Positions 12,351 to 24,999 are shown, numbered from the stretch's first letter. The stretch is DNA of 64,000 nucleotides from Xiphias gladius (GCF_016859285.1 NC_053407.1:19402699-19466698), one strand, 5' to 3'. Notes: a model not told the origin generated them from the letters alone. Numbers and translations: made by a program.

Positions 12351-13116
12351 TCATACAAGTATAGGAGGGATGTGTCTGGGATGGACAGATGATGTAGTCA
12401 GAACTGCAACGACTCCATTCTTCATCTGATGAAATGCTCTGCAACAAGACAAAAAACACTTAAGCATTCAGAGAAACAAGGCGACTGTTTGCAAACACGA
12501 ATACACACAAATGTTCTCTCGCTGTGTTAGCAGTAACACATACATGCACATACTTTTAATATTTACGTTATTTGTCCAGTGTTATCGCCACTTTGTCTGA
12601 CAACACCGTCGACAGCCACGCAGGAGAGATGCTCCACTGTGTGCTTTGCATTTGTTAGCCACTATTACCAGGATGCGCGGCTTTTTTATTTTTGACTGTA
12701 TATAAATGTGTTGTTTTTACTTCACAGACGATGATAGCGATAATTAAAAATTAGATCAAGTTAAATTAAAATGACCAAAACCGTCAAATAACCTGGTTCC
12801 TCTTTGACTTTCCCTCTGCTTTTTTTTTTTTTTTTTTTTTCGTCTTGCAATCACAGGGACACACATCCGGGTCCGAAGTCCGGGTCTGGTCCTCATGTTG
12901 CCAGGCAACAGCATGGCACATAACGAGGTGAATCCTACATTTATGAACGAATTCAATCAATTTAACACTGGAACTCCCAACAAAGTGTGCACCCATCCAG
13001 TCTGAGTAAATTTAAGAAAGTAAAGTTTCATGTTGTACAACCTTACCGGCTGTGAGGAAAGTCTGGTCCCATGACCCGGTGCACACCAATATGAAAGCGA
13101 CTACAATCACGGCCAT
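12351..13116 (-). CDS. Candidate small gene with signal-peptide-like N-terminus, three exons, unidentified
   Basis: On the minus strand an ATG at 13116 opens MAVIVVAFILVCTGSWDQTF, a hydrophobic leader resembling a signal peptide, ending at a good donor (GTAAGG) at 13047. A strong acceptor (a T-rich tract then GTTGCAG) precedes an exon at 12438. A middle exon 12636-12567, with a weak acceptor and a GTAAAT donor, connects them in frame. The resulting 75-residue protein ends at a TGA (12353-12351). I do not recognise it. The last exon also has a longer frame rich in Cys (YIICPSQTHPSYTCMTHC), which would need a different middle exon. Exon 1 is better supported than the whole chain. The plus strand also carries an ATG and a GTGAGA donor across 13091-13150, so the strand is not certain. 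Confidence 0.25.
12897..12909. promoter_or_regulatory. Perfect palindromic RFX X-box
   Basis: GTTGCC-A-GGCAAC is an exact palindrome with a one-base spacer, the ideal binding site of RFX factors, which drive ciliary and some neural genes. It lies in the first intron of the candidate at 12351-13116 and about 2 kb upstream of the candidate start at 14883. Confidence 0.55.
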
Positions 13117-13254
13117 GAGCCGCAGGTCTCCTCTTCCTCCGTCCTCAGGTGAGAAATGAAGCGAGAGGCGCGTTTTTCTGTATCGACATCACTGCCTATA
13201 AGACGATGTGTTAGTTTACTACAGTTTAGTGAGGATGTGTGGAGCCCCAGAGCT

Positions 13255-13360
13255 GACTACGCAGACGTCAGCCTTCCGCTTGATCAACCGCACCTGGAAA
13301 AACCTGAAACTCTCCTGGCTATAGGCTCCCCGTGGTCACGTGACGTCTGCACGGGCTCTC
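13255..13360. promoter_or_regulatory. Promoter-like segment with mirrored CRE/E-box motifs
   Basis: GCAGACGTCA at 13261-13270 and its exact reverse complement TGACGTCTGC at 13341-13350 flank a short GC-richer stretch. The right copy merges with GTCACGTGAC (13335-13344), a palindromic E-box. CRE-like (TGACGTCA-related) and CACGTG motifs are bound by CREB/ATF and bHLH-zip factors. This lies 150-240 bp upstream of the minus-strand start at 13116. Confidence 0.4.
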
Positions 13361-13399
13361 ACCTGAGTTGCTGTGAAACGTTTCTCTCTCTCTTTTTTG

Positions 13400-13953
13400 T
13401 AGTTAATTGTTTAAAAGTATCACTCTCTAATAAAGGATTTACAGAAGTTTGAACTAATGGCTTTATTAATGGTTAATAAATCATTTACTAATTCTTTATA
13501 GATCAGTCATATCTGTAACCATTAGTAACAACAGAATTTAGGTTGCTAGGTTGTTAAAAGATCCTAACGGCTGGAGTTTATTAGTGTATTTGATTTGGAG
13601 TTTAGAGATGATTGTATTATAACATTTGGTTAAAATTCAGCTAAAAATATTATTAATCTATTGACACGATTTTGCAAAGACACATGTACACAATCTATTG
13701 ACAATGTTCATGAGTTTCTTGCTTCCTAATAACCAGTCAATATTCCAGGTATAAATGTTAGTAAGTCATTAATAAAGGGTTATAATCATGTGGTTTGCAG
13801 CTGTTAGCGTTAAAAAGTTGTTTATAAATGATTACCCTGACACTACCCCAGAGTGTGAAGATTGTGAAACTGCAGATAAAATTCAATTTTCTTGGCTGGA
13901 CCACAACCGTGGGGACAGCCCTATAAACCCGAACATCCATTACTGACTCATTG
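13400..13953. other. Spacer, no supported feature
   Basis: AT-rich sequence with no convincing exon on either strand. Confidence 0.4.
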
Positions 13954-14490
13954 TAGTGATGTGTGGGTTACAAACGAGTCGGCTCTATAAGCCAGCTCCT
14001 TTCCATGAATGATGGGCTGATTTCTTTTTTTTTTTTTTCTTTTTTGTTAATTTTTACAGGACAGAATAATAGGTTGATCTTTTCACAGTACCGCTTGGCC
14101 ACTGGCACTCCATGCACCTACTGAATGTTGTGTTGGAGTGTGTGCATTGCGACCAGATCAAGGATCATACCATCAGGTTAAGTGGAGCATAGCATCAGCT
14201 GCATATGTTTTTATATTAACGTTTTTATACCAAACATAAATAAAATAAGTAATGTAAAATAATGGTATTCTGGAAATGATAAGGTTTTGTATAATTACAT
14301 TGAATAATTTAAGTGATACACATGTACACGTACTAATCATAGGTGAAAACATAGCTAAATTTGGCCGAACAATAACAGCCAGACATGGTACTAATATTAA
14401 GAGCCGTTTGGGAGCTGGAAGAGCTGACTCCTATTGCTGAGCTGAGCCAAATGATCTGGCTCAGTAAAAGAGCCGGACTTCCCATCACTA
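13954..14490. mobile_element. Non-autonomous hAT-like element
   Basis: Starts TAGTGATG and ends CATCACTA, forming short inverted ends; GAGTCGGCTC on the left mirrors GAGCCGGACT on the right. Flanks ACTCATTG (13946-13953) and ACTGATCG (14491-14498) agree at 6 of 8 bases, consistent with an old 8-bp hAT target duplication. There is no coding capacity. Confidence 0.6.
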
Positions 14491-14519
14491 ACTGATCGAG
14501 TGAGTGGGTGCGTGATAAA

Positions 14520-14882
14520 GTTACACCATAGGTCAGCCAATTGCCGCGTGACTGAGTGCTGACGTTAAGCGACCGCTCGGCTGGTCGAGTATTGGAGCCT
14601 TCCCATTGGCCGTTGGTCTTTCAAAATGAATTGGCGCAAATGGCTCTATTACGTCGTTTCCGGACAGTGTTGCCATTTTAGGGCTTTCGTCGCTAGATTT
14701 ACTGACTTTTCCCACCCCTTTAATGACTTTTCTTCACAAAAGCACCCAGCGAAAAATTTAGCGACACTCACAAACTTTAGCTTCTTTACTTAGAAGAGAG
14801 GCACCAGTATTGCCCGGTGATTGCGTAGTCGGGCTTTCCTTCCAAACGTACACTTCTCTATGTGTCTCATTCAGTTGATGGC
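14520..14882 (+). promoter_or_regulatory. CCAAT-containing promoter-like segment
   Basis: The segment contains GCCAATTGCC, CCCATTGGCC, several CG dinucleotides, TGACGTTA and a GTTGCCATTTTAG element resembling a YY1-type site. It ends just before the ATG at 14883. There is no clear TATA box, which fits a housekeeping-type promoter. Confidence 0.4.
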
Positions 14883-15421
14883 ATGGCAGGTGACACAGAT
14901 GTTAATGAGCTTCTAGCCTTCTCTCTGAACAATCATTTTACAGGTAAATATAGGCGAAACGACAGCACAGCCATCGTCTTTAACTTATGTGTATGGTGAT
15001 TCCGTCAGACAACGTCGTGGTTATAAAATAAGTATTTTAGCAGAGCAGCAGCTTGAAAATGGCTTGGAAGTGACTGCTGGTTAATGTGTAGTCTTAATGG
15101 GCCGCGTTTCCGTCACTGTTTCATACTTGTTCCCTTGTCTGACAACAGAAACACAAAACCATTTAAAGTAAAACAGCATTGGGAAATCAGCTGTATTAAA
15201 TTACTGTATATATATGTGAGCACAGAGAGTAGGAGACAAACAAATAAACGGCGGTAGAGCCATATACTGGGTTTTGACATAGTCTTGTTTTTTAAAATGC
15301 CTTTTTCAATGTTTTGAGCGGCTTCAAAGAATTAATTTCACATTTATTGTACTGTGGTGGGGGCAGAAAATAACAGACTATGCGGGCACATCTGATGGAC
15401 CCATTGTTCACCCTCCCTCTG
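14883..15421 (+). CDS. Candidate unidentified gene, first two coding exons
   Basis: Exon 1 (14883-14943) opens with an ATG in good context (GGCATGG) and codes MAGDTDVNELLAFSLNNHFT, ending at donor GTAAAT. Exon 2 (15377-15421), behind acceptor AATAACAG, codes DYAGTSDGPIVHPPS in frame and ends at a strong GTGAGT donor. An out-of-frame ATG just upstream (about 14878) opens a short overlapping frame. Later exons would lie in or beyond the 500-base gap; one phase-compatible exon is at 17247. I do not recognise the protein. It starts rightward while the candidate at 13116 runs leftward, so the two would be divergent, separated by a hAT insertion. Confidence 0.35.
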
Positions 15422-16016
15422 GTGAGTTCCTGTTTTTAACTTTCTATTGTTAAAGAAATTTAGGGACAACAAAGACCTAAAATGGTTCAGGAGCATGTTT
15501 GTGCTTTATGTTATATGATTATGAAACAGGTAGATGAAACTGGTAGTTAGTGTAATCTAGCCCTCTACTGTAGTTAGCAGTACTAATAATGGTAGCCATT
15601 TAATGCTAAGGTACATAATTAGTTAACCACCAGCCTAGAGAACTGTTTGGCTACCCCCCCCCCAACAATCTTCAACATTATACTGTAATCTTCAACATAC
15701 TACAAATTAAAAAAAAATCACCTTCATCTATCAGGACTCAATCTCAGCTTGTAAGTTTCACTTTTTCTCAGTAAAAATTATAATGACAATAATTTTGTCT
15801 TTTATGGCCATGTAGTAATTATTTTTACTGAAATGAATGAATGAAACTTAATCTGCCAATGAGCAATTAATCGTCAAGGCATTTTTAAAGCAAAAGCTTC
15901 AAAGATTCCCTGGTTGCAGCTTCTCATAGTGAAGCCATGAAACATGTTTCTGTTGTATCTACTTTTTTACTTATGAGTACAAGTTTTCCTCATAATAAAA
16001 AAAAATCAATGAGTAT
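15422..16016. other. Putative intron, nothing else seen
   Basis: AT-rich; a short C8 run near 15654 and an A8 run near 16002 just before the gap. A 16-base exon-like piece between CTATCAG and GTAAGTTT near 15735-15750 is too short to trust. Confidence 0.35.
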
Positions 16017-16516
16017 NNNNNNNNNNNNNNNNNNNNNNNNNNNNNNNNNNNNNNNNNNNNNNNNNNNNNNNNNNNNNNNNNNNNNNNNNNNNNNNNNNNN
16101 NNNNNNNNNNNNNNNNNNNNNNNNNNNNNNNNNNNNNNNNNNNNNNNNNNNNNNNNNNNNNNNNNNNNNNNNNNNNNNNNNNNNNNNNNNNNNNNNNNNN
16201 NNNNNNNNNNNNNNNNNNNNNNNNNNNNNNNNNNNNNNNNNNNNNNNNNNNNNNNNNNNNNNNNNNNNNNNNNNNNNNNNNNNNNNNNNNNNNNNNNNNN
16301 NNNNNNNNNNNNNNNNNNNNNNNNNNNNNNNNNNNNNNNNNNNNNNNNNNNNNNNNNNNNNNNNNNNNNNNNNNNNNNNNNNNNNNNNNNNNNNNNNNNN
16401 NNNNNNNNNNNNNNNNNNNNNNNNNNNNNNNNNNNNNNNNNNNNNNNNNNNNNNNNNNNNNNNNNNNNNNNNNNNNNNNNNNNNNNNNNNNNNNNNNNNN
16501 NNNNNNNNNNNNNNNN
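16017..16516. other. Assembly gap, 500 N
   Basis: Exactly 500 consecutive N, the usual placeholder for a gap of unknown true size. Open frames that appear to cross it are artefacts. Confidence 0.99.
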
Positions 16517-17246
16517 GTATGTTTATTATTAATTTCATACAGAAACAAAGGTGAATCTTTTGTGGTATGAAAGGAAAGTATGCCATCATTTTAGATCAAA
16601 TATCAAACGTGGCTAGAAAACAACAGAACAGAATACAACAGAATAATGCGCATTGACTGTTTTTGAAGTAGATTGGAGTGAGTATAAGTAGAGAGAGACC
16701 TGGGGTTCTTAAATGGAACATCCAGTTCGCATCAACGTGAGAATGCCGTTCAAGGTGAAATGATAATCTCAGTCATCTGTCTCTGTATGTGTTTGTTGCA
16801 TTTGTATTAATATTACAAAGTTTGTGTGGATGCAGATAAACAAACCATAATTTGTCAGAGACACACATAAGTCAGAGACACTTGGGTCAAGGAACTGACC
16901 TTAATGGCAATTGGTTTAAACAGTGAGATTTGTTGGAAATCTCTTTGAGGAAGCCCTAAAAGAATCCAAACAGTGAGCAGGATTCCACTGGGGGAACCGA
17001 TCCCCCTTAACAAACATACATGAACATTAAATCTGAGTTAAGTCAACATTACCAAAAGATAAAAGACACAAGGAGGGTGTATGGGGTGGTGGAGGGAGCT
17101 GAGGCAGCAAACAGAGTTGGTGTGAGGGGTAAGCTGTAATAGAGAGACGCGTCAGCTGATGATGCTGCACATCTGCATGAATACGACTGGACTGAACTAG
17201 TCATGAATTGAGCCGAGCCACTAATTGTATAACATAAATCAAACAG

Positions 17247-17461
17247 TTGGCAATACCTTTTTGCGACGATTCCTGGACCCCGCACCTTTGAATGACGATG
17301 AATCCCAATCAGCTCCTGCATCGCTGAAGACATATCTGGAAAATCTAGGACTATTTACCTCTAAACACAGTTTTTTTTTCGTATTTATTTCCTCTATACT
17401 ATTTTTTTATGTTAGAAAAGTCCTCATATCGCACAATATCAGCCATACAGATATACTGTAG
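17247..17461 (+). other. Possible exon of the candidate gene at 14883
   Basis: After AAATCAAACAG the frame reads VGNTFLRRFLDPAPLNDDES (the first codon shared with the previous exon) and then APASLKTYLENLGLF. Its phase is the one needed after 15421. The composition looks protein-like up to about 17365, then becomes low-quality, and I see no good donor; it could be a terminal exon or chance. The flanking 16517-17240 holds nothing I can name. Confidence 0.2.
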
Positions 17462-17639
17462 GCTGCATTTTGTATCTGCTTGTTCCAGGTAGTGATACCA
17501 GAAAATAAGTAAACTCATCTAAACATTCTCTTCTATTGCAATTCTGCCTCTCATACCTATGTCGAAAACTAAGGGGCGTAATGTTACCCTCTCTATAAGA
17601 ATCAAAACAGTGTTGAAGTCAGGTCAATAGTGATGTTAT

Positions 17640-18350
17640 CAGCAGTTCTTTTTGGTGTTCTGAATCACTAGAATCAGTTCATTAAAAAGATTAAATAGAA
17701 AGATTTGTTCAAAAGATTCGTTCACCGAATCGCTCAGTTCTTCGTGCGAGCTCCGACGGCGTAGTCCCACTCACTAACCTGAAACACGGCCGAACGGTAG
17801 ACGTTCCTTTTGCTCCCCGGTTTCCAGAACCAGAAGCGCTGTTGCTTTGACAAACACGCCGAACTCCGTTTATAACACTTGATGCTTTCAACTTTCCTCT
17901 CCGAATATCTGAGATGAACGGTGGTTTTTAATAACGTCTACGTCTTTTTAACTGATCCGCAGTTTGGCATTGCTCTTGAACTTGCTGGGCCGGATTCTGG
18001 CAGTTTGACCCGCTGTCACTCGGGACCCACGTTCACTGTGTGGTATGGTCAGTGAACGAATCCCTGAACATGCAGCGTTGATTCACTCAAGACAGTGGCT
18101 CTTTTCCTCTCATGGCAGCACCACCATTGAGTCTCCACACTGTCTTTTGTGCTACTCTACGCTACATTAGCCATTAGCTCAGAGAAAAGAATGTGAGTGT
18201 ATCCCCGCAAGTTCGCTCTCAACTGACTGAGAGCTCCACTGAACTGAGAAATCAACGTATCGTTTCAGGAAGTGATTCATTTCAGTTTGTTCATCCAAAA
18301 GATTCATTCTTTTGAAAGGAACCTTCGCAAACGACACAAGACCTGGGGGC
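17640..18350. mobile_element. Probable degenerate DNA-transposon relic (GATTCGTTCA-type)
   Basis: Repeats of AAAAGATTCGTTCA/GATTCATTC occur near both ends, partly in inverted orientation (CTCAGTTC followed by GAGCTCC on the left mirrors the right end), with a CpG-containing interior. I could not find convincing target duplications. The hAT-like identity is an inference from pattern only. Confidence 0.35.
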
Positions 18351-18689
18351 AACAGAAACTGTAAAGATAATGGTCGTAGCCGGTGCTGATGGCGAGATAG
18401 TTTGTTAAGTATTGTTTTTATTACAGATTATTTCTTAAAATATTACAAAGTCGCAGTTGCAACTCCAGTTTGTAAATCTAATGTCTGATCAATATTGGAT
18501 TAATTTTTCTAAAAGTTAAGTTTTAAAACTCCAGATGACGTAAATGCTACCTAACTAGCATTCACTGCAGAATCATGGTTTTCATACAGTCTATGGAAGA
18601 TGTAACAAAGATGGCAGCCAGAGGTAATGCACATCTCCTTGCTTGATTTGTACTATGCATCAACAGAATTTTATTTTATTAACAGATAT

Positions 18690-18960
18690 CTATCTTTGTT
18701 AGAGCCGTAACTAATGATTCCTTTCATTATTGATTAGTGTACTGATTATTTTCTTTGTTGATGTTTGCTGATTAACTGTTTGGTCAATATAATGTCCAGA
18801 AATTGTGAAAGATGCCTGTTACAAGAGTCCAAAGTTACGTCTTCAGATGGCTTGTTTTGTGCAGCCAGCAGTCCAAAATCCAAAGACATTCAGTTTACTA
18901 TTGTATATGACAAAGAAAAGCATCAAATTCTCACATTTTAGAAGCTGAAACTGAATTGAA
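18690..18960 (+). repeat. Dispersed repeat, GTAACTAATGATT-type, copy 1
   Basis: The segment GCCGTAACTAATGATTCC, then TGATTAACTGTTTGGTC, then TGGCTTGTTTTGTGCAG and ACATTCAGTTTACTATTG follows a motif order common in percomorph genomes. A second diverged copy is at 38930-39115. I see no coding capacity. The class is not clear to me. Confidence 0.65.
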
Positions 18961-21100
<2,140 letters not shown>

Positions 21101-21799
21101 CTACATCCATGAACACCCCCAGTGGTGCCACCTGATATTATTAGGTTCAAGCTAAACTTTACTGCAGCTGAGACAAAGCAAGCTTTTCTTGCTATGTCTC
21201 AGAGCCAGGCTTTCGGTTTGCATGAAAGTATGCACAGACATCACTGCATGTTCAGTTGCAGCACACAAAAACCAAACAGTGTCTGCTTTGTGGGAAGGTT
21301 CCGTTGAACTAACATCGTATTAGTTGCTGCTACCGTCACCTGTAGCAAACAAGTAATAATTAGTGTACATGGTCATATAAGACAGTATGGTTTATGCTTG
21401 CAGATGTTCATTATTCTTAGTTTTCATCCCAACCAATGTTGTTTATTTTCAGTATGAATAAACAAATAGTAAGATTTTCGGGCGGCACCTATCTAAAAGC
21501 GTGTGATCTGGCCGTAGTGCACTTTCACAAGATGGTTCTGAAATTTTCATCTATTGGTAATTTAAAATTTTCAGGTGACATTCCCCCATCCACCCAGGGG
21601 GCTCACTGGAGAATGGACTGAATGGGGTATGATGGATAAAATATGCTTGCTTTGAGCTGCTTTGATTATCATATAACAACATATGCAACAGACAGCACAA
21701 CAGCAGCATCAACCACACCAAGTGAGGGAATATCTTTTGACAGAATGGTTTTTCATCCCTCACCAGTTGGTATCTGGGGGCTGAAGGCAACATGGATGT

Positions 21800-21970
21800 A
21801 CCTTAAGGTGCAATCCCAGCTAGCAGGGAATGTTCCCACAACATTGGCTAATAGTACCTTCAATTTCTAATCATGTTTTTAATTTAATTTTTGTACAAAA
21901 GAATGTAGAATGTATTTATTATTTCAAATAATGTTCCTACAAGGTTAAAAGTTTAACTAACTAAGAATGA
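21800..21970. repeat. Fragment of the GGGAATGTTCCC-type dispersed repeat
   Basis: AGCTAGCAGGGAATGTTCCC followed by ACAACATTGGCTAATAGTAC, and later AATGTTCCTACAAGGTTAAA, resemble motifs at 10685-10985 and 25250-25570. Low-copy fragment, class unknown. Confidence 0.4.
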
Positions 21971-22244
21971 TTTGACTGAACAAACAGAGGATGTTTGAGA
22001 TGTTTTGACAGGGGACCAATTACATGATAACAAAAAAAAAAGAACATTCAAAAAGCAAAAGCAAAAAATGTTTTTCCAGGGTCATAATATTAGATTACAC
22101 TCAGGAATGTTTTTTAGCTACAGTATCTCAACCGAGCCTGACACCGGCTGATGGGTGTATTTTTTACTCTAGGAATGTTTTTTATAAAAGGTTCCTGCTT
22201 CAGGCAGAGGCTTAACCCTAAACTAGTAGGTCTTAAAGGGAACA

Positions 22245-22336
22245 GGCTTAATTTCGGACCCGGGGCCACCGCGGTAAGGTCTCAGCCTCTCTATGTGGTA
22301 CACACTCTACCAGATGAGCTACCAGAGCACCCCATT
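22245..22336 (-). repeat. tRNA-derived SINE head (relic)
   Basis: Read on the minus strand it starts GGTGCTCTGGTAGCTCATCT and GGTAGAGTG (a pol III A-box-like segment), then AGAGGCTGAGACCTTACCGC, GGTGGCCCCGGGTCCGAAA (B-box-like). This is the layout of tRNA-derived SINEs common in teleosts. The B box departs from GGTTCGA, so it is probably silent. No intact tRNA fold is claimed. Confidence 0.55.
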
Positions 22337-22371
22337 GTTTTTGAGTTCAGATGAAACAACAAACTGAGCTC

Positions 22372-22413
22372 GGAAAGGACTGCTACGTGCTAGTCTACGT
22401 AGCAGTCCTTTCC
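22372..22413. repeat. Perfect 17-bp inverted repeat
   Basis: Arm 22372-22388 (GGAAAGGACTGCTACGT) is exactly reverse-complementary to 22397-22413, with an 8-base loop (GCTAGTCT). It lies 35 bases to the right of the SINE head. Confidence 0.9.
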
Positions 22414-22790
22414 ACTAGTCCGAAAGAAGACATGTTATGGAAGCAAGATAGCCCAAAATCTCAAACTTGGCCACGGAATGAATAAAACAATGTTTTGCCT
22501 GTAGTGTCTTGTCACATTGGTTGTTACCAACTTGTCAGTGGAAAGGTAGAGGATGTAAAGGCTTCACCCTGTAGAGTGAAGCCACGGGCTAGAGAGAGAG
22601 AGAACAGGCGAGGCGTGTGAATGTCGTAAAAGCTGCTCGAGAGTAAAATGCCCATTAAGAGTTTTACCAATGGATAACAGGCATATCGCAACCTGCAGAA
22701 AGGGAACTGAGTTCAAGTGAGATGCTATTTGCAATGAGCGCATTAGCATGCTAGTGATATTAGCAATGCCAGCCCGTCCTATACACTGAA

Positions 22791-23160
22791 TACGCAATTG
22801 CGTAGCGCCCCACGAATCCCTCTTTTTAAATTTTGAACTAAAGTCGCTGGGAGACGTAAAGCCAATCAGTGGCTCTGACCCAGGACAGGGGGCCCCCTCC
22901 TCGTCAACATCTCTCTGACCCAGGGAACCCCCATATCAATCATGTCAGTGGATGGATTTGATTGGCACAGGTGCTGCGGCAACTGTCCCTTCAATCATTT
23001 TGCAATGCTGGCACCTCCAAAACACAAATATGCCTCCGGCACTGCCAAAAGAAAAATTAAGAAAATGAAGACAGAGAGCAGAAGTCGGGATTCAGGTACT
23101 AGTCATGGAGTCGTTCATCGCAAATGACGGAAGTCATAGAGAGATTCTTTATCAACTCAC
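22791..23160 (+). mobile_element. Fragment of a DNA-transposon, transposase N-terminus remnant
   Basis: Inside, 23005-23095 reads MLAPPKHKYASGTAKRKIKK followed by a short basic-acidic tail and a GTACTA donor-like site. A K-x-Y-x-SG-x-x-KRK start is typical of hAT-type transposases with TTF/ZMYM-like N-termini. The left part begins with the 14-bp palindrome TACGCAATTGCGTA (22791-22804). No further transposase exons are recognisable, so this is a fragment. Confidence 0.4.
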
Positions 23161-24340
23161 AGGTGAATATTATACAATCCTGTTCAGAGGCAAGTAAGCT
23201 GCTGCTGACAGCTGGCGAACCTTAAGGTAGCTTAACTTACGTGGCTACTGGCGTGCATGAGGTCAGTCAGGGAAGCTAGCTTAATAAGTCTAGTGCATTT
23301 ATTTACCAGCTAGATATTCCAACCCCCATACGATCCCTTAGCACAATGAAAAGGAGAAGTGGGTTCAGTTGTTTGTGTGATGATGACAAGCTAAAGAGAG
23401 AGGTAACGAGCTTTAATGAAATGGAGTTTTGCCATCAACAGAAGCTATAAAGCTACATGCTGATGTGCTGTTGCAGTTTTGAAACAGTCCTCATACTCTT
23501 AATATCTTATATAAATACCATTATACCAAATATACAGTATGTACCAAAACATTTTATATCATCTAAACATATGAGACTAAAATATAATTTAAAGCAGCAT
23601 CCCGATCCACCTGACACTGTTAGATAAAGAAGCATAAAAACCCCCCTCGTAGTGACCAATCGAGGAATTAAAATGTCACGAATTGTCCGTTTATTTTGAA
23701 CGATAAGTTGATGTGAGGGAGGCAGGAGAGGTGACATAAGAAATAAAATATGAAGGAAAGCGGATGGATCAATAACGCTTGCCTGAGCTGGCGGCATAGG
23801 GGGTTATGTCGCCCTCTGGTGGTGGTCAAAAGCGAGAGAACGCTTGTAGTTGTTCGTGGTGAATTTCGATGCCGCATACGACGTCGGTGCGCGTCGCACT
23901 TGGCGTGAAACGTGACGGCACTTCCACGCCATAAAAGTCGAGTCTCACTTATTGATTGTGATTTCATCTACTTGGCGAAAGAAAAGCCTGAGTTTTCTAA
24001 TAAGTTTTATAGCAATATACGTTGTTGTAAATGGTAGTTCGTAACCATATCCATTAAAAAAAAAAAAAAAAATGCTGTCTTCCGCTTTTTTTAAGAAAAA
24101 AAAAACGTATTTGTTTGTTGGCAATCATTTTGAAAGACATGAAAATATGATCCTACACCATTCTCGTGGATTTTATCGACTGATAGTAGCCTATCCCAGA
24201 TAAATATTGTTATTTTTGTATATGTTGTCCGATATTCGCCAATTTGAATTTATTTTTTTAATAGAAATAGCGCAGAAAAAGATGTTTGGGGTGATTTAGA
24301 AATGGTGTCATCACATAGTTTGTCCAGCAGAGCGCAATCT
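23161..24340. other. Intergenic, no supported gene
   Basis: Mixed sequence with A/T homopolymers near 24057-24115 and a CpG-richer patch at 23800-23950 (GTCGCCCTCTGGTGGTGG). No convincing exon. Confidence 0.4.
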
Positions 24341-24455
24341 GATTCCATCCTTCACGACACTCTCTGGCAGAGTACACGGCCCCGTAAGTTGTTCGTTTGT
24401 GAAATACGTTGCTGGAGAGTCGATACGCAACGACCCCATCATTTCCCCTTTGCAG

Positions 24456-24550
24456 CCTGACTAACATTACCCTGACCCAGACCACCGCCATGTCACTCGT
24501 CGCTGTGTTTGCGAGGCGGCTGGCCAGGTGTGGTCCTGTCAGTCCAGCCG
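24456..24550 (+). CDS. Candidate 5' exon with arginine-rich (mitochondrial-type) leader
   Basis: A good acceptor (TTTCCCCTTTGCAG) precedes an exon with ATG at 24490 in strong context (CCGCCATG) coding MSLVAVFARRLARCGPVSPA, ending at GTAAAA (24551). A plausible noncoding exon ends at 24383 (donor GTAAGT), leaving a 72-base intron. Alternating hydrophobic and arginine residues without acids are typical of mitochondrial presequences. No continuing exon was found before slc17a6; without splicing the frame closes at 24601-24603. It may be a stranded first exon, part of a gene fragment, or chance. Confidence 0.25.
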
Positions 24551-24692
24551 GTAAAATGCAGCGGAGTGAAAGGTTAAACCCCGGGGCACCATCTCTCAGA
24601 TGACGGCGCTTGTGGTCACGAGTTGAGTCCTGCTGGGTGGTGACTTCACGCTGCGCTGTTCCCCAGTAGATGAGATGCAATGCTGGATGTGT

Positions 24693-24708
24693 ATACACAC
24701 ACGCACAC

Positions 24709-24747
<39 letters not shown>

Positions 24748-24750
24748 CGT
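24693..24750 (+). repeat. (AC)n microsatellite with ACGC interruptions
   Basis: About 50 bases of AC repeats with two ACGC units. Confidence 0.97.
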
Positions 24751-24999
24751 ATATGTGAATAAAGAACATTGGTAGATGCATCGATATCATAACAATTTTA
24801 TTTTCACACTTTTTTTATTTTGTCTGCCAAATAAAACAGTTATTTTTACAATCTTGTGTTAAGGCTTTACTGAAGGCGTTTGATCGTAATAATTCGGGGA
24901 AAAAAATCTGTAAAATAGTAGTGATTCTCTGCAGAACTTTGAGTGCCATCACTCTGTGGAAGTTTTTTTTTTTGGTGTCACCATCACCCTTAGGCCAAA

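Noticed and set aside
15937-16589. Long open frames crossing the N run on both strands
   Set aside because: They are produced by the unknown bases; no real coding sequence is visible.
24258-24740. 160-codon open frame on the minus strand
   Set aside because: Starts in an AC microsatellite, shows no domain or splice logic, and overlaps the better plus-strand exon signals.
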